A stretch of DNA of 64,000 nucleotides from Gymnogyps californianus (lineage: Eukaryota > Chordata > Aves > Accipitriformes > Cathartidae), in assembly GCF_018139145.2 (NCBI RefSeq), contig NC_059480.1, positions 14,012,428 through 14,076,427 on the forward strand. The letters are read 5' to 3'. A program made the translations under genes and the position numbers. Below are positions 36,237 to 44,663 of this stretch, piece after piece. Under the pieces are notes generated by a model. It was not told the origin of the DNA, searched no databases, and saw only the letters and a list, made by a program, of their open reading frames with translations. Position 1 is the stretch's first letter. Each line of letters begins with the position of its first letter.

Positions 36237-36571
36237 AGCTGGTGGTGGGGATGAGGGGCAGGGCTGAGCTTAAGGGCCGCGGGGTGATGCTGAGGAGGAG
36301 GATGAGGAGGAGGATGGTGGCGGTGCCCCATGTGTTCTGGCCGGAGCGGGTGCGGCCCGAGGCGGGACTCGGCGGCGTGCTCCCCCGGCTGTGTGGGCGC
36401 CGTGGCATGGGGGTGCCCGGCGAAGCCCAGGAAGCCTGTCATGCTCTCAGGGGGGTGGTGGTGGTGGCGGTGGCGAGGAGCCCCCGCCAGGTCTACTAAT
36501 CTCAGCGCCGTGTTCCGCCTGGAGAGAGCAGCAGGGTCCATCACTGGGATCCCCAGAGCATCCACGCTCAT
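35371..36571 (-). CDS. ZIC4: ZIC4 first coding exon (N-terminus, fingers 1-3)
   Basis: Encodes residues 1-400 of a predicted 540-residue ZIC4, a nuclear C2H2 zinc-finger transcription factor acting in dorsal neural and cerebellar development. Finger 1 uses C302, C315, H328, H333; finger 2 C344, C349, H365, H369; finger 3 C377, C382, H395, H399. Before them lie a ZF-NC segment ([17 protein letters not shown], from about 288), a ZOC-like motif RDFFIRRDL at 161-168, and histidine runs at 36-39, 113-122 and 203-207. The exon ends with a GTCAGT donor at 35370. An in-frame TAG lies three codons upstream of M1. M1 has a weak initiation context; M11 (36539-36541) has G at -3 and +4 and aligns with ZIC5 ([10 protein letters not shown] versus MEPPLSKRN), so translation may start there (530 residues). 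The N-terminal half is far longer than in human ZIC4 and looks like ZIC5. The short spacing in finger 1, [11 protein letters not shown] and the C-terminal exon support ZIC4 rather than ZIC5, as does linkage to ZIC1. Confidence 0.92.
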
Positions 36572-36990
36572 TAGCTTCTAACGCTAAAAAGTCACCTGAC
36601 AGCGGGAGGAGAGAGACACAAAGAGGGAGGGGGGGGGGAAGAAAAAAACAACTTTTTTGTTTTCTTTCTCCCCCAAAAAAGTTTCCCGGTCCCGCTGCCC
36701 CGGCGGCGGGGGGCACGGGCGGCGCTGCCAGCGGGTGGGCTCGGCGGGGACGGCGGGGGCTCGTTTTTGGCGGCGGCGGGCCGGGGAGGTCCCCCCGCGC
36801 GGCCCGTCCTCCCGCGGGGCCGGCGCGGAGCCCCACGCGGCGCGGCGCGGCCGCGGGACGGGACGGGGCGCGGGGGACCGCGCGCCGCCTCCGGGCCGCG
36901 GCACCGGCCCCGCCGGCCAAACAATCGCCGCGCCTTCCCATTGGCTGCCGCCGGGGTGTCGTCACCGATGACAGGTCCCGCTGCTGACTG
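36572..36990 (-). promoter_or_regulatory. ZIC4: ZIC4 promoter / CpG island
   Basis: CpG-dense sequence immediately upstream of the ZIC4 start codon. It contains a CCAAT box on the minus strand (36940-36944, within GCAGCCAATGGGAAGG) about 370 bp from the ATG and numerous GC boxes, with no TATA box in an obvious place. A TATA-less CpG-island promoter is usual for ZIC genes. The transcription start is not determined. Confidence 0.55.
36940..36944 (-). promoter_or_regulatory. CCAAT box (NF-Y type), ZIC4 side
   Basis: AGCCAATGG on the minus strand inside the CpG island, at a distance from the ATG compatible with a core promoter. The extended match AGCCAATG(G/A) is typical of NF-Y sites. Confidence 0.5.
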
Positions 36991-37500
36991 AAAGGGTTAT
37001 CGCTCGGTGCGGCGGGGATGGGGTGCCGGGGGGAGGGACTGCGCATGCGCCGCCGCTGGGCGTCCCCTTCCCCCGGCCCCCCCCCCCGCTTCCCGCCCCT
37101 CGGAGCCCCTCGGCCCGGCCCGGGGGCACGGCGAAGCCCGCGGCCGCAGCCCGGCCCGGCGGCGGGAGGCCCTGACCGGAGTCTTCCCCCGGGCCGCGCT
37201 GCGCCCCGCCGCCGGGCCATCGCCGAGCTTCCGCCGCCGGGCTGCGGCCGTGGGGGAACAAAGCCAAGGCGGGCGGGGGGAGCTCAAGGGGGAGCGCCCC
37301 GGCCGCCCGCCCCGGCCTTTGTCCGTTCGCGCTGCCGTGCCCTGAGGCGGGGGGCAGCCCGCGGGGTTCCCCCCCGGGAGAGCCCCGGCTGCCCCGCCGG
37401 TCCCCGCCGCCCGGCCGGAGCAGCGGGAAGCGAGGCGGTCCCGCGCCCCCCGCGGAAACGGGCCCGGGCCGGCCTGCGGGTCCCTGACACTTGTTGACAG
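36991..37500. other. CpG island, upstream half of the ZIC4 promoter region
   Basis: Continues the island past the CCAAT box, with dense CpG and GC boxes. It includes the NRF1 palindrome at 37041-37050. Overlapping proline/arginine/glycine-rich frames on both strands are shadows of composition. Confidence 0.5.
37041..37050. promoter_or_regulatory. NRF1 consensus palindrome
   Basis: GCGCATGCGC, within TGCGCATGCGCC, is an exact NRF1 core and a perfect palindrome. It lies about 470 bp upstream of the ZIC4 ATG in the CpG island. NRF1 binds such sites when unmethylated. Confidence 0.5.
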
Positions 37501-40500
37501 CGCGGGGAGCGGGTCCTTCCCCGGCAGAAACAGCAGCTGGAGCCGCACCGCCGACTCGCTTGCCAGGCGTACGCGTCTGGCCTGGGCTGTTGTACCGTTG
37601 CCTGAGCCCTGACAAAGGATTCCTGGAAGACTCCCCGTCCCCTTCTCCTCCTTTGACAAGTTTTAGCAGTTATCTGGTTATTGGCTGCCGGAGCAATGCG
37701 AGAAATCGTGATGTTCAGACTGAATCTGAGTGTTTAACCCAGAAGAGGGAGTCTCTCTCCCTTTCCCCCTGTCTCTCTCTCTCACGCACACTTACAGGAT
37801 AGTTCTGCGTAAAATCCCCATCCTTGGCTTGAAGGAAAAGCATTAAAAGCATTGCAAAACATTCATAACCGACTCCGTTCTGATGCTTCTCACCTGCAGG
37901 AAGTAACATGGTCTGCAGGGTTTGCATCGCTAGTGATGAAAGTGTAGGTTAGGGTTTCACCTTTATACCCTGAGGCCTTACAGGTTTAGAAAAGCTTAGG
38001 GCTTCAGCACAGAAGGAAGCATCTACTTTTAGGAAGGGGACTGTGAACTTAAAAAAAGTAAATGAAATATGGGAAAAGATTCTTCTGCTTCAAGAAAGAA
38101 AAATACAGCTGTAAATATCTGCCCACCGTATTACCACAGAACTTGGATCCTGACATAAAAATGACTCCACCAATAAACGCAGTCTTAGGAAATAAAGCAA
38201 CAATTAATTCTCTATCCATCCTGTCAAACTCTCAGCATTTTAATACATTAACTTGCTGTTAACTTGCCAGTGGACACTTTGCCGCATGCCCACCAGGTAA
38301 AGCTCCCAGCGCGGGATTCTGCGTCTCCATAAAAATTTAACAGTATCGGCGATCGATAGGTTTTATGTTAAGTAGTAAAACAAGAAACTGCTTGGCAATG
38401 TCAACCCAGCTACTCTCATAACAGAAGCTACCAGCCAGTGATCGGGAACCGTAAGATTAAAGTGTAGGACATACATAACCACATAGGGGACATTTTTGTC
38501 ACAGCTTCGCATACTTTGGGCTGGCTGCAGTTACATATTTTGGCTCTGCTTGGCTTTTACCGTATTTCCCCTGTAACACAAGGCTGATATTTAGGTAGCT
38601 AGCTACAGATACATCCTTGTGTACATCTTTCTGAGTGGAGATGATGAAAAGTGACAAATGATGCAATTAGCTCTCCGTCCTTACATAACATGTTTATGCA
38701 GGCATTTTAAAGCACACACCATCCTCACAATATCTCAACTTTCAAGTCTACTTGCTCTACGAAATGGATTTGACAGTCCTATTATGACCATCTCAATAGG
38801 AGTGCACAGAAGAGACAAACGTTAGGAAGTATGAATCTGTTACTTACAAATGTACTGAGAGTGTGAATTCCAAATAAAGCTGCTTTCCTCATACCTCCTT
38901 AAAACACTGCTTCTCTACATACTTGTTATCCATCAATTCTGACACTTCTCAGTCAAGGGAGAAAACATCTGGAACAGTTTATCAATTAAAAAAAATGTCA
39001 TAACCGGTTTGCCCTAAGCTCATTTAAAATATTGTGATGGTTTCTCGTCAGACACTCATGGCTCTCAGCTCGCCCCTCACTCAGGGCTCTCTCTCACTCC
39101 CTTTTCCAGGCAGTGCAGGAGAACCTGGCCCTCGGTGTCCCTCACTGTTAGGTGAAGTTGGTGTGAGCCCCGGTTGCGTGCGTGGGGGGGAGCGGGGCGG
39201 GGGGCGGGCGGGGGCCGCCACATGACCGCGGGGAGGCGGAGAAACGGGGAAGAGGAGGGGAGCGGGGCCAGACCCGGCCGAGCTCCGCGCATCTCCCAGA
39301 ATGTTTTGAAAACTTGAATGCCTGTTTGTGCAGCCCTTTGGCAGCTTGAGCTCGTACGGCTGCCGCTCGAGGGGTGACCGAGGTCTCCTGCTCCTTGGCA
39401 GCGGCCTGAGCCGTGTTTGACCAGATAAGCCGGGCTGTCGGCAAACTCTCAAATGTGTCAACATCAGCTTGTGCAGGGCCAATTTTTTTTTTCTTAATTA
39501 TTATTATTATTATTATTTCCTTTCAAACCCACCTGGCTACGGTAAGGGCATCCTCTTCTAGACTACCCTCGGGACTCATCAGCCGGATGAACCCGGAGCC
39601 TTTCCAGGGAGAAATCAAGATTGCTCAAGCAGCAGAACAGAAATATCCTGAGCTGAAGCTGAAACTCAGATGTCAGGGCAGGTTCACAGGACAACATTTT
39701 TGCAAGATCTATAGGATAGATCTTATCTTAAGGGAAATGAAATTTAGAGGGACCACGGTGCTCTCCTGAGTGCCAGATCAACACGAATAGGCGGGCAGCT
39801 TGATCCTGAGTATAAATTTTCTAGTGGCTGCTGTGTTTCTGCGACTCCATCCGCAGCCCCCGGCCCCAAAGCCCGCCCGTGCTGCAGGGATGCTCTAGGG
39901 AGGTGACATGTTGTAAGGACGAGTCACAAGCACTTTTCCTCCTCGGTCCCCCCCTCCGACCCTGCCCCCGACCCGGCTCTCTCGGGGAACAGGAGAGCTG
40001 GCCGAGGCAGCGCCGGGAGAAGACGGGAGCCCCGCACGTCGGGTCTGTCCCCTGGGAGGGGGGCAGAGCTGCCTCCCTGCTTTCCAGCCCGCCGTGCGGG
40101 ACCCAGAGCTCTGCCTGCCCACACCTCGGGGGTGCGGGGCCGAGCCGAGCAGCCCCAACCCTCCGGCCCCTGCCTGCACCCCCGCCCCGCGCCGGGCGGC
40201 TGCCGGGGCCTACGGGATGCAAGCTGCGCCGCACACCCCTTTGCGGTGACCCCCGGGGATGGGGACAGCCCCAGCTGTTGAACGGCTTTACAGATCCACC
40301 ACACTTCGCCTTGGTTTTTGGTAGGAACCCACCCACACAGCAAAGCGCTTATCCATTTCTACCTTTGCCGAAGACAGGGCTTGCTGTGAAGGTGAGATGC
40401 AAAACCCCAGAAAACCAAGTGTTGTGCTCTCTGACTTAGGGCCGAATCCTGCTCACTCTTGTGAGTGACATTGCAGTGCTCACATTGTGAGTGGTGCGCA

Positions 40501-41149
40501 GCGCAGGGAACAGCTCCTGCCCCGGGGAGCATCGGGGAGAGCAACATTTGACCTTCAGCCACCGCCGTGCTCTCCCACTCCTGCCTCTGCACAAAGTTCC
40601 CTGCCCGAGGAGCCAGCTAGAAACTTTCCATGCGGTGCGCGACGGCTGGGGCAGGACGGGATGCCCTGAACTCTCCAGACAGCAGGTTCCGGGGGTTACC
40701 TTGAGGCTTCAACTCCCGGACGAGAGGAGGGGAACGGTTTCATCTGAAAATCCTAGTATTTACTGTGATAAAGGGAAAAAAGCGAGGCATAGAAACAGAG
40801 TGGACCGAGAAGTCGCCCTGTGCGAATCCTTATCCCCCAAACTCGCATTGGGCAGGGAGGGATGAGGGAGGCAGCGAGTGGCACAGGGGCAGGCGCAGGA
40901 CCTGAGCCCGAGTCCCTGCCTGCCCCGGCAGAAGGCACTGCTGTTTAGGAAGAGGTGGTTCAAGAAAGCCTTGCAGTAATCCCAGCATCTCCTCGGAGAG
41001 AAGAGGAGAGGGTACCGAGGGGCTCGGGAGCACGCTCTGCCTTTGTTCCTACTCCCTCGCCCCATTCCCACTTACGGGGACTTCTTTATTTCAGGGTTCC
41101 CGGATAATGGGAACTCAGCTACCAGACGAGCAACGACTTGTGCCTAGGT
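37501..41149. other. Intergenic, ZIC4-ZIC1 interval, no gene
   Basis: No gene seen. 37501-39150 is AT-richer and CpG-poor after a CT/GA-rich patch (37748-37785). 39175-39260 is a small GC-rich patch, and ATT trinucleotide repeats lie at 39496-39518. 39840-40240 is moderately CpG-rich. A repeat relic lies at 40437-40495. Nothing else can be named. Confidence 0.5.
40437..40495 (+). repeat. Relic of ancient amniote interspersed repeat
   Basis: TTAGGGCCGAATCCTGCTCA followed by two TGAGTG-containing segments (CTTGTGAGTGACATTGCAG and CATTGTGAGTGGT) matches the recalled layout GGGCC.GATCCTGC...CACGTGAGTAA...CACGTGAGTAG of an old sauropsid repeat. Degenerate; identity is from pattern memory only. 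Confidence 0.45.
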
Positions 41150-41640
41150 TTGCCTCTCACGTTTTGTGACCTATAGCTACCCTAGGACAAGCAAATCATA
41201 TGCTTATTTGAAATAGAATATTTCATTCAGTACCTCAAGATTAAGGTATTCCTGTCAGATAAGCTGTCAGTCACTAACTACTCAGACACCACATTGTGGA
41301 AGCCTGGTATCCCTGGTAAAGATGATACATATCATGTAAACCCCATCAACAAGATCAAAGTCTTCTTCTTTAATAGGATCCAATACATGTCAAACCTCAT
41401 TCCAATCAAATCGTCCGTAAATGAATTCAAGATGAATATGTCATAGAATAATGTGACAGTGCAATCACATGGGGTCAGGGGTTGTTGTTTCAATGAGAGA
41501 GTCGTCAAATATTAATTCTAGAACCTCCAAATGAATAGGCATTGAGCAGGATTAGGCAGCTGCTGGTGGGGAGTTGTGTCGCTGATTTGTGTTTATGCAA
41601 GTACGTTAAACAGTAAGCTGAAAAAAATATTGTCTCCTTT
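41150..41640. other. Strong candidate enhancer between ZIC4 and ZIC1
   Basis: About 490 bp of non-repetitive, AT-rich sequence with densely packed motifs: AGATCAAAG (41352-41360, a perfect TCF/LEF site), ACATATCATGT, AGCAAATCATATGC, GAATTCAAGATGAATATG and CATTGAGCAGGATTAG (homeodomain). It has no open frame and no low-complexity tracts. Position about 4.6 kb upstream of ZIC4 and 6.5 kb upstream of ZIC1 suits a shared enhancer. Activity and conservation are inferred from texture. Confidence 0.5.
41352..41360 (-). promoter_or_regulatory. TCF/LEF site
   Basis: AGATCAAAG on the plus strand (CTTTGATCT on the minus) is an optimal TCF/LEF motif inside the candidate enhancer. ZIC1 is known to respond to Wnt signals at the neural plate border, which makes the site plausible. 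Confidence 0.4.
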
Positions 41641-42950
41641 GAACTGAAAAAAAGACATATTTTAACTTACTTGACTTTTCCAGGATGTTTCTGTAAAGTC
41701 GTTTTCTTTTCCTCATTACAAGGGGAGTCTTGTGCCTCATTTCCTGACTTTGTTCCTGTTTGGGGAGAGAGGTGGAAAGTTAAGAGCAAAACCATTTGTG
41801 TGGGATATGAAATGAGTAAGGCGCTACCTCGGGCATCATGGATTCAAAAAGAAAAGAAAAAAAAAAAAAACAAAACACAGGAGTTAAGCAGCGAGGGTGG
41901 GGGGAAGAGAAACTTTCTCCAGGGGGAAACTGGAGGCTGTCTCCCCAGCAAAGCAGCACATGTTTTATGGAGTCATGAAGTTTCCATGGCTGATTTAGGG
42001 GGAAAAAAAAATATGAAAGGACATCTTTTCACTTCTCCTTTGATCTGACATTCACCTTCTGGCGGGCTATAGTAAGGCAGGTTTTTACCAACTCGACTAT
42101 ATTGTTTTCAGATCCTTCCCTCCCGAAATTAAATTTCGGACTCTCTGCGAGCCTCCAACGCAAGTTGTTGTCTCAGCAAGGATTAGTATAGTACCACCCT
42201 GGCACTTCTCCCTGCCTATAATTTTCAGCTTGCTCTTTGCACTCTGCAAGGCAGAGCACTGCCACTACTGCAGGCAGAACTTTGCAGAGCTTTCTTTGAG
42301 CGGCAGCAGTAACCCTGAGAGCAGATCTGGGGTTTGATGCAGTGTCCGAGTCTGAATTTTTGCAAATATCTTTGATATTCTCAGGGTTTGGTGGTGGTTT
42401 TTTTGTTGTTTTGGTCTTTTTTGTTTTTCAATACGGAAAAGCACACTAGGATCTGGAATCAGTTACTTCAAAGGAGAGTATTATTATTATTGCTCTTGCT
42501 ACTATTACTATAAGGACTCCAGGGCCGGTAAATAAAAATCTGTACTAACACAAATAATTGATGATATTAATTATGAAACTTCATCAGCGTATCACAGTCA
42601 TACTCTATCACAAATAATTTGATGTCCTCCATATTTTCACTGCTGTGATGAAAATTACTGCCGAAATAAAAAGAACTAGAAGAACCCCGTAGGAATTATA
42701 TTTTCTAGTCAACTTCAATTTATCCTCACACTTTTATCAAGTCAGAGCAGCAAACACTGCCCCGCTAGCGAGAGGTTTGCGGGAGCTGTGCTTTATTGGT
42801 TAGGATGGGAGGCTAGAGGAGTGCTCAGTTCCCAAGCGTTCGCCAAAACTTGTTGAAACTGGACAAAAAAAAATTCGCTGCATTTAATGTTTCAAATGGT
42901 TACCAGATGACAAAAAACGAAGGCAAAACAGTTGTGGATTTCAGAGTAAA
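41641..42950. other. Intergenic, no gene seen
   Basis: AT-rich with A-runs near 41856-41869 and short (ATT)n at 42480-42490. No coding region, promoter or repeat element recognised. Confidence 0.5.
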
Positions 42951-42959
42951 TATTGGCTA

Positions 42960-44530
42960 AAACTCTGGCTCGACCTCGCATGCCTTTCTCATCTACGCAG
43001 TGCCACTGGCAGAGCAGGAGGGTGAGGATGCCCCAGTGCCCGAGCTGGTCGGATCTCGGCCGGGCCAAGCCCCGGGGCTCCGGTGCGGGGTACCGGTCCG
43101 TCCCCCGTTCCCCGCCCCCCCCCCCCCCCCCCGGGTCCCACGCTGGGGCTGGGGGTGCGAGGGGCTGCAGCCCGCGCAGGCGGGACCCGGTCGCCCTTCC
43201 CCAAATGCTCACTTCTACACCCGGCCAAAGGTGGGCCGGCGGAGCGGGGCTGGGTGCAGCCACCGCCCCCGCGGGAGTCCGGTGGCCCCGGGCGGGTTTG
43301 GCGGCGTTGCCCCGGGATGTGTGAGCCGGGATGAGCGTGCGGCAGCGGGGACGGCGTGTGTCCCGCCGCCACCGGCTTGTCACGCAACCTGTGCTTTCCG
43401 CGGCCGCGCAGGGTGGAAGGGAGCGCTCGCCGGGAAGGTCTCGGTACAGAAATAAAGTTCCTCGGCTTCGGGTGGGGCGAGCCCCGAGCCCAGCCCGGCA
43501 AACGGGCTCCCTGCCCGGCCGGGCTCCCCAGGGCTGAGGGACCGTGCGTGACAAAGGAGCAGCAGGGCGGGGGGCCGGGGCGTCTCGGCGAGGAGCCCAC
43601 GCCGGTCCCCGTCCGGTCCGGCGCTGTGCCGGTGCCCGGGGCTGGCACATGGAGCCGGGCTCGGGTCAGAGGTCACCCTCGAGGGCATCACCCTCGGCGG
43701 GGGATTTGGGAGCATCTCCCCTTCCCCAGCCGGCGCCGGGCGCGGGGGCGGCCCCTCGGGGCCGGGACCGGGGTCTCAGCCCCTCCGCGGGCTCTGCGCG
43801 AAGTTGGCGGCGGCACCCAGCTCCTTTGGCAGCTCCCCCGGCCCTGCCCGCGGGGGGGTGGAGGGGGCCGGCCGGGCTCCCGGGCTCCGTCCCTCCTGCA
43901 CCCGCCTATAAAGAAGGGCGTGCGGTGCCGGAGCGCCGGCTCCCCCGGCGCGCCCCCGTGGCACCGGGAGCGGCGGTGGGCGAGGCGCTGGGCGGGGAGC
44001 GCGTCCCCCGGGACGCCTCCCCACGGGGCTCGCCATTGTCAGCGCTCCTCGCCCTCTGCCCGCCGCCCCGGGCCCCCGGCCCCGCCTGGGCGGCCGCAGG
44101 ACCCGGCCGAACCCGCCGCCTGCCCGTCCCCACCGAGCCCGGCCGCTGTCGGGGCTCCCAGCGCCTCCGCCCCGCTCCGCGGACCCCCGCCGCCCCGCGT
44201 TCCGCGGGCCGCCGGGCCGGACCCCCCCTTCGGACTCAGGAGGGCGGGCGCGGCGTCCGGCGGAGGGTGCCGGAGCCCCCCCACGACGGCGCCCGGGCGC
44301 TTCTCCCTCCGCCCGCCCCCGCACGCCGAGGTGCCGCCGGGGGCCGGCCCCACGTGGGCGAGGGGCAGCCCAGGCACTGCCCCCCCGCACCGCGGGGCTC
44401 CATCCCTTCTCCCCCGGGGTGGCCAAGCCTCCTCCCGCCGGGGCCCCCCGAGGGCAAGGAGCTCTCGTCCAGCCCTTGGGGCAGGCGGTGGGGGCTAGCC
44501 AGCTGCCCGGGCTGCCCAGCCACCCCCTGC
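42960..44530. other. Large orphan CpG island, 3.5-5 kb upstream of ZIC1
   Basis: The largest CpG island in the window, very GC-rich for 1.5 kb, with a C-run at 43116-43131. Frames of up to 380 codons on both strands are proline/arginine/glycine/alanine-rich, mutually overlapping and without domains, so they are judged artefacts. It could be an alternative promoter or a Polycomb recruitment island for the ZIC pair. No transcription start can be identified. Confidence 0.55.
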
Positions 44531-44596
44531 TCCCAGGCACTTACCCCTGCGACCTGTTGAAGGTTTCCCCTCATTTCTGAACTGGCAAAAATAAAA

Positions 44597-44663
44597 GGGG
44601 GGGGGGGGGGGGAGGGAAAAGAAAGAAAGAATGAAAAAAGAAAACAATACCCCCCCCCCCCCC
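44597..44663. repeat. G16 ... C14 inverted homopolymers
   Basis: A run of 16 G (44597-44612) and a run of 14 C (44650-44663) separated by 37 bp of mainly purine sequence. The runs are complementary and could pair as a hairpin stem on either strand. Confidence 0.75.

Noticed and set aside
36447..37615. Minus-strand frames of 217-257 codons upstream of ZIC4
   Set aside because: Located in the promoter island in frames different from ZIC4, arginine/proline/glycine-rich, no homology recognised.
41440..41470. GTCATAGAATAATG as a CR1 LINE 3' end
   Set aside because: Only a brief resemblance to the ATTCTATG-type CR1 terminus; no repeated octamers or flanking CR1 sequence.
43356..44560. Long open frames (338-380 codons) in the intergenic CpG island
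   Set aside because: Overlapping frames in several phases and on both strands, all low-complexity. This is typical of scarce stop codons in very GC-rich DNA.
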